DNA of 52,568 nt from Trinickia dabaoshanensis (lineage in GTDB: Bacteria > Pseudomonadota > Gammaproteobacteria > Burkholderiales > Burkholderiaceae), in contig NZ_PNYA01000043.1 of the NCBI RefSeq assembly GCF_002879885.1, positions 1-52,568 of the forward strand. The letters run 5' to 3'. Shown here piece after piece: positions 25,710 through 34,489 of the stretch. Made by a program: the position numbers and the translations under genes. The notes beneath the pieces were generated by a model. The model searched no databases. It had not been told where the DNA came from and worked only from the letters and a program-made list of their open reading frames with translations. Each line of letters starts with the position of its first letter. Positions within the stretch are counted from its first letter, which is position 1.

Positions 25710-27059
25710 ATGATTGCCACGCTAAAGCGTATCGTTCGCGCACAGTATGCGGCGCTGCTCATGGCAGCAGCGCTTGGTTTCATGAGTCAGGCCGCGCAAG
25801 CGGTGCCCGCGTTCGCCAGGCAAACGGGGCTTGCTTGCGTAGCCTGCCACGTGAGTTTCCCGGAACTGACTCCGTTCGGCCGATTCTTTAAGCTGAGCGG
25901 CTATACGTTGACGAACAACAAAACGATTCCGCTCGCCGGGATGGTTCAGTTTTCGCAAACCAATACGCGAAGAATTCAGCAGGACCAATACGATTTCGTG
26001 CGCAACGGCGACGTGGCCTTGCAACAAGCCAGCCTTTTCTATGGCGGCCGAATCGCGGGACCCGTCGGGGCATTCGTGCAATGGACTTACGACGGCATCG
26101 CCCATCACAGTGGAATAGACAACACCGATATTCGCGCCGCCGGGCAATTCACTCGGGGCGATATCGATTTCATCTACGGCATGACGCTGAACAACAATCC
26201 CACGGTGTCGGATGTCTGGAACAGCACGCCCGCGTTCGGCTATCCGTACGCGTCGAGCAGCGTCTCGCTCACGCCGATGGCCAGTACGCTGATCGACGGC
26301 GGGCTCGCGCAGCAAGTAGCCGGCGTCACGGCCTATGCATTTTGGCAGCGGAGCATCTATGCGGAATTCGGCTTGTATCGAACCGCCGATCGGATGTTCT
26401 CGTTTCTGCGCACAGGGCAGGACACCTCGAGCCCTGGGGGCGTCGCGCGCTTGTCCGGCAGCAATCCTTATTGGCGGCTCGCGTATAACGCCGAGTGGGG
26501 ACCGCATTCGCTCATGGTCGGCACCTATGGCCTGATCGCGGACAAGTATCCCGACAATACGATTCCGATTTCCCCAACGGATCGCTTTACCGATTATGCG
26601 TTCGATACGCAGTACCAATACCTGACCTACACGCACTCGCTCACCGCGCAGGCCACGTGGATTCACGAAAAGCAAAGCTGGGATGCGAGCTTCCCGAGCG
26701 GCGGAATCGGCGCGGGCCCGACACCGACGAACCCAACCGATACGCTCAATACGTTCAAGGCGAAAGCATCGTATTACTTCAGGCGGAAATACGGGGGCAC
26801 GCTAGCGTACTTCCAAACCACGGGCAGCAACGATGCCGGGCTTTATGGCGCTGCACCGGTAACGGGCAGCGCCAACGGGACGCCCAATTCGAACGGCATC
26901 ATTCTCGAAGCGGATTACTTGCCGGTTCCGCAAGTGAAACTTTCGGTGCAGTACACATGGTTCCTCAAGTTCAACGGGGCACGCTACAACTACGACGGTA
27001 ACGGGCGCAACGCAAGCGACAACAACACGCTGTACTTGTTGGCTTGGATTGCGTTCTGA
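25710..27059 (+). CDS. Cyc2-like fused monoheme cytochrome c / outer-membrane porin
   Basis: 449 residues. A signal peptide ends at AQA (about residue 31); then comes AVPAFARQTGLACVACH with one haem site C43-x-x-C46-H47, continued by FPELTPFGRFFKLSGYTL. This closely follows the N-terminal pattern of Cyc2 proteins as I recall it (AxPxFARQTxxxCxxCH, then FGR.FK..GYT). The remaining 380 residues alternate polar and hydrophobic with many Tyr/Trp/Asn turns and end in LAWIAF, as in beta-barrels with a terminal aromatic. Cyc2 of Fe(II)-oxidising bacteria passes electrons through the outer membrane; homologues in other bacteria are of unknown role. It is followed after 34 bp by a dihaem cytochrome c4, an obvious periplasmic electron partner. 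Confidence 0.82.
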   Translation: MIATLKRIVRAQYAALLMAAALGFMSQAAQAVPAFARQTGLACVACHVSFPELTPFGRFFKLSGYTLTNNKTIPLAGMVQFSQTNTRRIQQDQYDFVRNGDVALQQASLFYGGRIAGPVGAFVQWTYDGIAHHSGIDNTDIRAAGQFTRGDIDFIYGMTLNNNPTVSDVWNSTPAFGYPYASSSVSLTPMASTLIDGGLAQQVAGVTAYAFWQRSIYAEFGLYRTADRMFSFLRTGQDTSSPGGVARLSGSNPYWRLAYNAEWGPHSLMVGTYGLIADKYPDNTIPISPTDRFTDYAFDTQYQYLTYTHSLTAQATWIHEKQSWDASFPSGGIGAGPTPTNPTDTLNTFKAKASYYFRRKYGGTLAYFQTTGSNDAGLYGAAPVTGSANGTPNSNGIILEADYLPVPQVKLSVQYTWFLKFNGARYNYDGNGRNASDNNTLYLLAWIAF

Positions 27060-27093
27060 CACACCGCTATCGAAGATAGAACGAACTCATCGG

Positions 27094-27738
27094 ATGGACC
27101 GAAAAATGAAGAATCCGCTCCGCCACGGGATCGCGCATGTCGTACCGGCAATCTTTCCGCTCGTCGTCTGCGCAGCCCTTTTCGGCTCCCCTTCCGCGCA
27201 AGCACAAAACGCGGAGCGCCTCGCCACGCAACTTTGCGTCGCCTGTCACGGCATACACGGCGACAGCAAATCGCCGATGTTCCCGAAACTCAATGCGCAA
27301 AGCCAGGACTACCTCGTCGCTCAGTTGAAAGGCTTCAGGCAGCACGTTCGCGGTGAATCCGATGCGCGCTCCTACATGTGGGCCATCGCCTCGCAACTCG
27401 ACGACGCCACCGTCGCCTCGCTAGCCGAGTACTACTCGCAACAACAGCCGACGACGGGCGGCACCGGCGACGCGGCCCTGATCGCGGAAGGCCAAAAGAT
27501 TTTCGAGCAAGGCTTACCCGACAAAGGGGTACCGGCATGCGCTTCATGTCACGGCGCGCAGGGACAGGGAAACGGGCAGTTTCCTCGACTAGCGGGGCAG
27601 CACGCCGACTATCTGCTGCGCCAGATCGAGGTCTTCCAAAACGGTACGCGTGCGAATGCCCCGGTGATGTCGGCCGTGGCCCACACGCTAGGGAAAGACG
27701 ACGCCAAGGCCGTCGCGACGTTCCTTCAATCTCGATAG
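27094..27738 (+). CDS. Dihaem cytochrome c4 family protein
   Basis: 214 residues from ATG 27094 (or 210 from 27106). A signal peptide ends near SAQA, giving a periplasmic protein. Two class I cytochrome domains follow: haem 1 in LCVACHGIHG, haem 2 in ACASCHGAQGQG, each followed by a P.L..Q...Y(L) region (FPKLNAQSQDYLVAQL and FPRLAGQHADYLLRQI) and a Met for axial ligation (SYMWAIA, APVMSAVA). Cytochrome c4 carries electrons to terminal oxidases. Placed directly behind the Cyc2-like gene, it could take electrons arriving through the outer membrane or deliver them outward. Confidence 0.92.
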   Translation: MDRKMKNPLRHGIAHVVPAIFPLVVCAALFGSPSAQAQNAERLATQLCVACHGIHGDSKSPMFPKLNAQSQDYLVAQLKGFRQHVRGESDARSYMWAIASQLDDATVASLAEYYSQQQPTTGGTGDAALIAEGQKIFEQGLPDKGVPACASCHGAQGQGNGQFPRLAGQHADYLLRQIEVFQNGTRANAPVMSAVAHTLGKDDAKAVATFLQSR

Positions 27739-27759
27739 GGCAAATACGGCACGCGCGGC

Positions 27760-28962
27760 TCATCGCCTGACCGCGCGAAGCGCTGTGGCCGCACCGAGCA
27801 GCAACAACGTGACGAGACCGAAGAACGCGCCTGCGTAGAACGTCGCCTGCGCGCCGACGCGATCCCAAAGGGCGCCGGCAATGACGCTCGAGGCCACGGT
27901 CACCAAGCCGCTCAGCAAATTGAAAAACCCGAACGCCGTTCCGCGCAATTGCGCCGGGGCCGTTTGGGCGACCATCGCCGCGAGCAACCCTTGCGTCATC
28001 CCCATGTGCAGCCCCCAAAGCACGACACCGGCGAGCACGACGCTCCAATGCGCGCCGTGCGCGAGCACGATGTCCGCCACAACGAGCACGACCATCCCGG
28101 CAACGAGCAACCGGGTGTGACTCATTTGATCGGAGAGCTTGCCGAACGGATACGCCGACAAGGCGTAGACGACGTTCATCGCGACCATCACGAGCGGCAC
28201 CAGCGCGATCGGCACGCCGCATTTCATCGCGCGCAACACCATGAAGGCTTCGCTAAAGCGTGCGAGCGAGAACGACGCCCCGAGCGCGACGACCCACCAA
28301 TACGCAAGGCTCAATTGCTTGACGCTATGCCAGCGAATTGGATTGCCGCGTTTGCCTGCGCCTTCGTGCCGCGGCTCCTTGATTCCCAATGCCAGCACCG
28401 CCACGGCAAGCAAGCCCGGAATCAGCGCCAGCCAAAACGCGAGGCGAAAGTTGTCGCGCCAAATCAGCATGACCGTCACGCCCAGTAACGGTCCTAAGAA
28501 TGCGCCAACCGTGTCGAGCGACTGTCGCAAGCCGAACGCCGCGCCGCGTAAATGCGAAGGCGTGACATCGGCGACGAGCGCATCGCGCGGCGCCCCGCGA
28601 ATGCCTTTTCCGACGCGATCGACGATGCGGGCGCCGGCAACGACGCCGATCGTCGGCGCGATCGCGAAAAACGGCTTGCTGAGCGCCCCCAACGCATAGC
28701 CGATCACGGCCAGCCATTTGCGGTTGTTCAGATAGTCGCTCAATGCCCCCGAAAACAGCTTGACGATCGGCGCAGTCGCCTCGGCCACGCCCTCGATCAC
28801 GCCGATGGTGGCGGCACTCGCGCCGAGGCTCGTCATGAGAAACATCGGCAATAAGCTATGGATCATCTCGGACGATACGTCCATGAGCAGGCTGACACAG
28901 CCGAGCACCCAGACGCTTCCGGGTATCTGCCGCAGCACGCCGGCCCGCGAATCGGCACTCAT
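27760..28962 (-). CDS. MFS transporter, unknown substrate
   Basis: 400 residues with about 12 transmembrane segments, from the ATG at 28962 which has GGGAGG just upstream. The first helix contains VWVLGCVSLLMDVSSEMIHSLLPMFL; the MFS loop 2-3 signature appears as GALSDYLNNRKWLAVIGY and a second copy as PFGKLSDQMSHTRLLVAGM. The RGAPRDALVADVTPSHLRGAAFGLRQSLDTVGAFLGP segment is typical of a poorly characterised MFS branch. It converges with cytochrome c4 and diverges from blaI-like gene. A metal-related substrate is only suggested by context. Confidence 0.88.
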   Translation of the reverse strand: MSADSRAGVLRQIPGSVWVLGCVSLLMDVSSEMIHSLLPMFLMTSLGASAATIGVIEGVAEATAPIVKLFSGALSDYLNNRKWLAVIGYALGALSKPFFAIAPTIGVVAGARIVDRVGKGIRGAPRDALVADVTPSHLRGAAFGLRQSLDTVGAFLGPLLGVTVMLIWRDNFRLAFWLALIPGLLAVAVLALGIKEPRHEGAGKRGNPIRWHSVKQLSLAYWWVVALGASFSLARFSEAFMVLRAMKCGVPIALVPLVMVAMNVVYALSAYPFGKLSDQMSHTRLLVAGMVVLVVADIVLAHGAHWSVVLAGVVLWGLHMGMTQGLLAAMVAQTAPAQLRGTAFGFFNLLSGLVTVASSVIAGALWDRVGAQATFYAGAFFGLVTLLLLGAATALRAVRR

Positions 28963-29048
28963 GGCCCTCCCGCCTTCCATGCAAACGATTGAACGGATGC
29001 CGTCGATCGATCCGCGTCTTTGGCTTGCGGATTCGAACTTGACGCGTC

Positions 29049-29064
29049 TACGACAGCCGTCGTA
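29049..29064. promoter_or_regulatory. Candidate BlaI-type operator
   Basis: TACGAC-AGCC-GTCGTA, perfect 6-bp arms, ending 10 bp before the BlaI-like ATG at 29075. BlaI/MecI/CopY repressors bind TAC-rich dyads at their own promoters, so autoregulation of the repressor/protease/efflux operon is likely. Confidence 0.55.
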
Positions 29065-29074
29065 ATGTACCGAA

Positions 29075-29470
29075 ATGAACCGATACCGTCTACCCGCCGA
29101 CGACCTCGAGTATGCGGCTTTGACCGTGCTCTGGGAGCTTGGCACCGCGTCCGTGCGCGCGCTGCACGAGCGCCTCGGCGCCCCGGCCGGCCGCGTCTAC
29201 ACTACCACGGCGAAGGTCGTCGATCGCTTGCGGGACAAAGGGCTCATCACGCGCGAGCGCATCGCGGGCGGATTCGTCTATCGTCCGGCGGTCGATCGGC
29301 TCGACGTCGAGCGCGCTCGGGCACGGCAACTCGTCACGCGGTTTCTCGGCTCCACGCCGCGCGCCGCCGTCGCCACGCTCGTCGATGCCGTCGATGAAAT
29401 CGACCCCGTGCTCCTCGAGGAACTCGAGCAAGCGATCCGCGCCAAGAGGAGTCGCAACGATGGAACGTGA
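29075..29470 (+). CDS. BlaI/MecI/CopY-family repressor
   Basis: 131 residues. The winged helix (about 5-75) reads LPADDLEYAALTVLWELGTASVRALHERL, then GRVYTTTAKVVDRLRDKGLITRER, typical of BlaI/MecI/PenI. The C-terminal half (ARARQLVTRFLGSTPRAAVATLVDAV) is the dimerisation helix region where cognate proteases cut. It overlaps the M56 peptidase gene by 11 bp, which in turn overlaps the efflux adaptor gene, so the repressor heads a translationally coupled operon ending with an RND pump. A self-operator is proposed at 29049-29064. Confidence 0.9.
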   Translation: MNRYRLPADDLEYAALTVLWELGTASVRALHERLGAPAGRVYTTTAKVVDRLRDKGLITRERIAGGFVYRPAVDRLDVERARARQLVTRFLGSTPRAAVATLVDAVDEIDPVLLEELEQAIRAKRSRNDGT

Positions 29471-30335
29471 ATCGCTACTGACCTTGCTGATGCTGCTGCT
29501 CGGCGGTATCGCGCTGCAGCCGCTCGCGATGTTCGCACCGCACTCGAACCCCGACGCCGCCGAGAGGCAAGCATGGATACGCCTTTGGCTGCCGCTCGCG
29601 CCGGCCCTCGTCACCGTGGCCTGGTTATGCGGCTGGGCGTTACGCGAGCCTGACCCGGTGGCCGATCGCGTCGATCAATGGGTGTTGATCGGCGCGTGCT
29701 TGCCCTTCGCGGCCGTCTTGGTTCGCGCGGCGGCGCGCGCCGCTTGGGCGCTCGCGCGCGATCCATCGCAAGCAGGCGTTTTCACAGCTGGTCTTTTGCG
29801 ACCGCGGGTGACGTTCTCCCCGTTCCTTGCGAGGACTTTGGACGACGCCGCACTCGAAGCCGCATGGCAACACGAACAGGCACACGCGCGCCATCGCGAC
29901 CCGCTACGCATTTGGCTCGCCCAGCTTGCAACGGACTTGCAATGGCCATGGCCCGGTGCCGGCGTGCGGTTTGCGGCGTGGCTCGAAGCGCTGGAGTATG
30001 CGCGCGACGATGAAGCGCGCCGGCATGGCGCCTCGGGTGAAGCGCTCGCGGCTGCCCTGCTCGCTACGCTGCGGCATACGAACGCGCTATATGCAGCCCA
30101 CGCCGAATCCGGCGGCCAAGCGATGCGTGCTCAAGCACGACTCGTCGGTAGCCGCCGCGCGCTGCAAAAGCGAATCGCACGTCTGCTCGCTCCTATGCCT
30201 GCCGCGCAAACGTCGCGAGCGTCGACGCGCACGTGGCTGGGAGCGCATTTCGCGCTGCTCCTGCTGGTCGCGGGCGTACTCGGCGCCGTCTATGGCGATC
30301 CGATCGTGCGGGAGTTGCTCGCATGGATCGCCTGA
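29460..30335 (+). CDS. M56-family membrane metalloprotease (BlaR1-like, no sensor domain)
   Basis: 291 residues, membrane-embedded: helices at about 6-24, 44-61, 74-92 and a last one at about 262-282. The zinc motif HEQAH (H138, E139, H142) sits between helices 3 and 4 followed by ARHRDPLR and an EALEYARDDEA stretch holding the third ligand (E), as in BlaR1/MecR1. It lacks the C-terminal penicillin-binding domain of BlaR1, so the inducer is unknown. It should cleave or trigger loss of the BlaI-like repressor. Codons overlap the repressor (11 bp) and the adaptor gene (13 bp). Confidence 0.85.
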   Translation: MERESLLTLLMLLLGGIALQPLAMFAPHSNPDAAERQAWIRLWLPLAPALVTVAWLCGWALREPDPVADRVDQWVLIGACLPFAAVLVRAAARAAWALARDPSQAGVFTAGLLRPRVTFSPFLARTLDDAALEAAWQHEQAHARHRDPLRIWLAQLATDLQWPWPGAGVRFAAWLEALEYARDDEARRHGASGEALAAALLATLRHTNALYAAHAESGGQAMRAQARLVGSRRALQKRIARLLAPMPAAQTSRASTRTWLGAHFALLLLVAGVLGAVYGDPIVRELLAWIA

Positions 30336-31414
30336 CGCGCAATCCCCCTCGTAGACGTTGGGGCGCGGTGGCACTCGTCGCACTCCCCGCGTCGATTTTC
30401 CTGAGCGCCCCGGGCGCGTATGCGGACGGCGCGCGTACGGGCACGAACGAGGACATCGCCACGACCGTGGTCGCGAGGGCGCAGACGTTGCCCGTTCAAC
30501 TCGCCGCGTACGGCCAAGTGGCGCCGACCACGATCGTCGACGTTCGGGCCGTCGAAGCGGGCACGGTGAGCGACCTGCATGTCGTGCCCGGCAGCAACGT
30601 TTCCGCCAACGACGTGCTCGCTCGTTTGAACGGTCCGCAAATGCGCTCGCTGCTGGCCGCTCGCGAAGCGTCGCTACGCAGCGCGCAGGCGCGGCTGAGC
30701 GCCGCCACACACGCGCTGGGCATCGCGGGCAGTCAGTTGGCGTTGCAACTGACGACCCGGCAGGCGATCGACGCGGCATCGAGCGAACTCGCCGCCGCGC
30801 GCGCGGCGGCGCAAACGGCGCAGGCGCAATTGGACGAAGCGCGCGAGCAACAGATCATCAAGGCCCCGGCCGCGGGTTCCGTCGTCTCGGTGCAAGCGGC
30901 CGACGGAAGCCAAGCGCTGGCCGGGCAGACACTGCTCACGATCCAGCCGAAGGGACCGCTGTGGGTACTCGCCAAGTACTACGGCGAGCAAGCGCCGGCG
31001 TTGCGGATCGGCATGACCGGACATATCGAACTGGCCGGCGGCGGCACGCCCATCCCAGTCAAAGTCGTTACCATCGGCCCCGCCGCCGGTGCGGACGGCG
31101 GCCTGCAAGTGGGCCTTGCCGCCACCGCGCGGGCCGATTGGATCGCCGGTCAATGGGGCAAGGTCACGCTCGACAGCCAGCCCGTCACCTACGCGATGAT
31201 CCCGACCGCCGCGCTGATTCTCGATCGCGGCCAGTGGTGGGTACTCGTCCATACGGCGAGGGGAAACGAGCCGCGTCGCGTCGTACCCGGCCAAGCTCGC
31301 GGATGGGAGACAGGCATCGTCTCCGGATTGCGCGCGGGTGAACGGGTGGTCGCTCAAGACGCGTTCCTCGAATACCACCGGAACATCGCCCAGCGTTACC
31401 AACCGCCGGACTAG
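30323..31414 (+). CDS. RND efflux periplasmic adaptor (membrane fusion protein)
   Basis: 363 residues from the ATG at 30323. An N-terminal signal or anchor (WGAVALVALPASIFLSAPGAYA) precedes a barrel-sandwich hybrid domain: VEAGTVSDLHVVPGSNVSANDVLARLNGP, an Ala-rich coiled hairpin (about 110-180), and the return half IIKAPAAGSVVSVQAADGSQALAGQTLLTI. Beta-barrel and membrane-proximal domains follow. It couples the inner-membrane RND pump to the outer-membrane channel. It overlaps the M56 gene by 13 bp and the permease starts 3 bp after its stop. Confidence 0.9.
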   Translation: MDRLTRNPPRRRWGAVALVALPASIFLSAPGAYADGARTGTNEDIATTVVARAQTLPVQLAAYGQVAPTTIVDVRAVEAGTVSDLHVVPGSNVSANDVLARLNGPQMRSLLAAREASLRSAQARLSAATHALGIAGSQLALQLTTRQAIDAASSELAAARAAAQTAQAQLDEAREQQIIKAPAAGSVVSVQAADGSQALAGQTLLTIQPKGPLWVLAKYYGEQAPALRIGMTGHIELAGGGTPIPVKVVTIGPAAGADGGLQVGLAATARADWIAGQWGKVTLDSQPVTYAMIPTAALILDRGQWWVLVHTARGNEPRRVVPGQARGWETGIVSGLRAGERVVAQDAFLEYHRNIAQRYQPPD

Positions 31415-31417
31415 CCC

Positions 31418-34400
31418 ATGGATCGCGATATATCGATACCGCGCATATTGCGGCGTCCGGTGCTTTGGTTGCTGGTGCTCGGCGCAGTGCTGGTTTATGC
31501 GGCTTATGCGTTCGTCCGCACACCCGTCGAAGTGCTTCCTCAGTTCGATTTTCCGCAGATCGGGGTAACCGCGCATCTGCCCGGTACGACGGCGACCGAG
31601 CTCGAACGGCTCGTGGTCGCCCCGTTGGAAAGCCAGATCCTCACGTTGACGAATATCGCCGGCGTGCGATCGACGATGGGCAACGGCACCGTCGAGATCG
31701 ACGTACGGTTTCGCGAAGGCAGCGGTGCGCAAAGCGATCTTCAAGCGGTCAACGGTGCCATCGATCGCGCGCGCGCCGAACTGCCGGCGCAGATCGACCC
31801 GGTCGCACAGATCATGGGCAACGCCGTCAACGAGGTGGCCGACTACTCCGCGCGCATTCCCGCCGGCGTTGCACCCGCACAAGTTCAGCGGGCGTTGATG
31901 GCCGATGTCGTGCCGGCCCTGCGGGCCATCCCCGGGGTTCAATTCGTCCATGTCTACGGCGCCGGCGACGAAGCGCTCTGGATTCAGCCGAATCTCGGCG
32001 CCATGCAGCGCTATGGCGTGCCCGTCACCGCGCTGGCGCAAGCCGTGCGGGAGCAGGTCCTTCTCGAGCCCGCGGGGTTCGTGACGATGGGGCACAGCGA
32101 CGTGCTCATCGAAGCGCGTAGCCTGCCCGTGCATATCGCCGAGCTCGAACGCATTCCGGTGCCGGCCCCGAGCGGCCCCGTTCCGCTCGGCGCGCTCGCG
32201 AAAATCGTGCGATCGGCCGAGCCGACGCATAACGCCGTCGCCCTCGATGCCCATCCGAGCGTCGCGCTGACGATCATCAAGCAATCGGGTGCCTCCACGC
32301 TCGCCGTGACGCGAGCCGTGCAAGCGACGCTCGATGCCAGCCTGTCGCAATTGCCGACAGGCGTGAGTTGGATAAGGACCTATAGCCAAGGACATGTCGT
32401 TCAACTCGTCGGCGCCGATCTCGGGCGCAATCTCTTGATCGGCGCGGTGCTCGCCGTCCTCGTGCTGCTATGGGTGCTCGGCGCCGGACGGGCGATCGTC
32501 ACGCTGGCATTGAGCATCCCCTTGTCGCTCGCGCTCGCTATCGCTCTGCTCCACGCCTTCGGAGAAGACCTGAATCTGATGACGCTCGGGGCGCTGACCG
32601 TGGCGGTCGGGCTACTCGCCGACGACGCGATCATCGTCCTCGAAAGCATCTATCACCGATGGGAGTGCGGCGACGCGCATTGGGCCGGCATCTGGAACGG
32701 CGTGAAGGCGATCGCGGTTCCCGACATCACGGGCACGCTCACGAACGTCGCGATCTACGTGCCCTTGCTTTTCGTCGGCGGGTTGGTCGGGCTGTTCTTC
32801 ATTCCGTTCTCGCTCGCCATGATTCTGGCGCTGCTCGCCTCGTTGCTCGTCTCCCTAACGCTGACGCCGCTCGGTCTCGGCTTTCTGAACGCGAGAGCCG
32901 CCGCGGGCACGCGCAGCGGGCAGCGTTTGCTGCAACACCTGCAAGCGGGCAACGAACGGCTTTTCGCCTGGGTGTCGCGTGCGCCGCGAGCAAGCCTGGC
33001 GATCACGTTCGCGGTGCTGCTGCTGAGTCTCGCGGGGCTCGTACTCGTACCGATCAATTTTCTGCCGCTGCCCAACGAAGGGGTTCTGCTCGAATCGTTT
33101 ACGCTGCCGCCCGGCAGTTCGCTGCTCGATGCGCGGGAGGCCGTCGACACGATCACCGGGCGTCTGTTGCGCGAGCCGACCGTTGCGCATGTATCCGCAC
33201 GCATCGGCTCCTCGGCATCGACGTCGTATACCGAACCGGCCTATGCCGGCGAAATCCAAGTCGTTTTGAAACCCGGCGTGAGCGTGAACGCGCTCGACGC
33301 CATCGGCGAGCGCATACAGCGGGTATCGAAGCTATCCGGCGTGCAGTTCGCAATCGATACGCCCACGATCGAGCGTGTGGGCGAAAGCCTCTCCGGTTTG
33401 CCGCAGCCTTTCGTGATTCATGTCTTCGGCAGCAGCGTCGCGCGGTTGCGCGAATTGGCGCAAGAAATCACGGCGAGATTGCAGCGCATTTCCGCGTTGA
33501 CCGACGTTTTCGACAACGACGGCTATCCGGTCACGCAGCTTCAAATCGAGCCCGATGCGCAAGCGCTAGGCGCGAACGCGATGACGCCGGCGACGCTCTA
33601 TGCCCAGCTCAATCCGCTCGTGAATGGAGAAGTGGTGACGCGCGTGCCGGAAGGTAACGTGCCGCTCGATCTATACCTGCGCCTGGCCGACGCCTCGCAA
33701 CGCGGCGTGGACGAACTCGGCGCACTGCCGATCCGAACGCCCGGCGGATGGACACCGCTATCGCAACTCGCGCGCCTTTCGCTCGTCAGTACCCCTAATC
33801 AAATGCAGCATGTGGCGGGGGCACGGGCACTCGATATCCTCGCCACGCCGAACGGTGCGCTCGGCAGTACCGACGCGGCCGCGCGACGCGCGCTCGAGGG
33901 GTTGCGTCTTCCCCCGGGTTACCGCATTGAATTCGGCGGGTTAGCGGCGCAAATCGAACGCGCGGCGCTGGGCCTCGCGCTCGCCGCGCTGACCGCATTC
34001 GCCATCATGATCGGCATTTTGCTGCTCCAATTCGACGGTTTGCTGATTCCTGCCATCCTGCTTCTCGAAATACCGCTGGCGCTGACAGGCGGCACGATCG
34101 CGCTGGTCATCAGCGGCGTGGGGCTGAACGCGACGGGCATGATCGGCTTTCTGACCTTGATCGGCGTCGGCCTTCGCCACAGCATCGTGCTGCTCGACCG
34201 CGTGCGCCACAACGAAACCGCGGGGATGCCGGTGGAACACGCCGTGCGTGAAGCGATCAGCGTGCGCTTTCGTCCCATCGTGCTGACCGCCGTCACGGCG
34301 ATGCTCGGCATGCTGCCGACGGCACTCGGTCTCGGACAAGGCGCGGCGCCGGAGCAAGGGCTCGCGGTCGTGATCCTGGGCGGCCTGCTCTGGAGCGCGG

Positions 34401-34489
34401 TGCGCAGCACCAACCTCATTCCCGCGCTCTATTTGTACTGGCGCCGCAAGCAGCTTGCGCGCCTTGCCTCAGAGCAAGCCGCGCCATGA
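31418..34489 (+). CDS. RND family efflux permease
   Basis: 1023 residues, the usual RND length with 12 transmembrane helices and two large periplasmic loops. N-terminal RPVLWLLVLGAVLVYAAYAF is TM1; LPQFDFPQIGVTAHLPGTTATELERLVVAPLE is the family PN1 start. TM4 has VGLLADDAIIVLESIYH with the paired acidic residues of the proton relay, and the C-terminal half has GFLTLIGVGLRHSIVLLDRVRH and RFRPIVLTAVTAMLGMLPTALG. The acidic pair in TM4 looks more like multidrug (HAE) pumps than classical CzcA metal pumps, but the tripartite set with a CzcC-like channel and a metal-rich neighbourhood leaves substrate open. Confidence 0.92.
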   Translation: MDRDISIPRILRRPVLWLLVLGAVLVYAAYAFVRTPVEVLPQFDFPQIGVTAHLPGTTATELERLVVAPLESQILTLTNIAGVRSTMGNGTVEIDVRFREGSGAQSDLQAVNGAIDRARAELPAQIDPVAQIMGNAVNEVADYSARIPAGVAPAQVQRALMADVVPALRAIPGVQFVHVYGAGDEALWIQPNLGAMQRYGVPVTALAQAVREQVLLEPAGFVTMGHSDVLIEARSLPVHIAELERIPVPAPSGPVPLGALAKIVRSAEPTHNAVALDAHPSVALTIIKQSGASTLAVTRAVQATLDASLSQLPTGVSWIRTYSQGHVVQLVGADLGRNLLIGAVLAVLVLLWVLGAGRAIVTLALSIPLSLALAIALLHAFGEDLNLMTLGALTVAVGLLADDAIIVLESIYHRWECGDAHWAGIWNGVKAIAVPDITGTLTNVAIYVPLLFVGGLVGLFFIPFSLAMILALLASLLVSLTLTPLGLGFLNARAAAGTRSGQRLLQHLQAGNERLFAWVSRAPRASLAITFAVLLLSLAGLVLVPINFLPLPNEGVLLESFTLPPGSSLLDAREAVDTITGRLLREPTVAHVSARIGSSASTSYTEPAYAGEIQVVLKPGVSVNALDAIGERIQRVSKLSGVQFAIDTPTIERVGESLSGLPQPFVIHVFGSSVARLRELAQEITARLQRISALTDVFDNDGYPVTQLQIEPDAQALGANAMTPATLYAQLNPLVNGEVVTRVPEGNVPLDLYLRLADASQRGVDELGALPIRTPGGWTPLSQLARLSLVSTPNQMQHVAGARALDILATPNGALGSTDAAARRALEGLRLPPGYRIEFGGLAAQIERAALGLALAALTAFAIMIGILLLQFDGLLIPAILLLEIPLALTGGTIALVISGVGLNATGMIGFLTLIGVGLRHSIVLLDRVRHNETAGMPVEHAVREAISVRFRPIVLTAVTAMLGMLPTALGLGQGAAPEQGLAVVILGGLLWSAVRSTNLIPALYLYWRRKQLARLASEQAAP

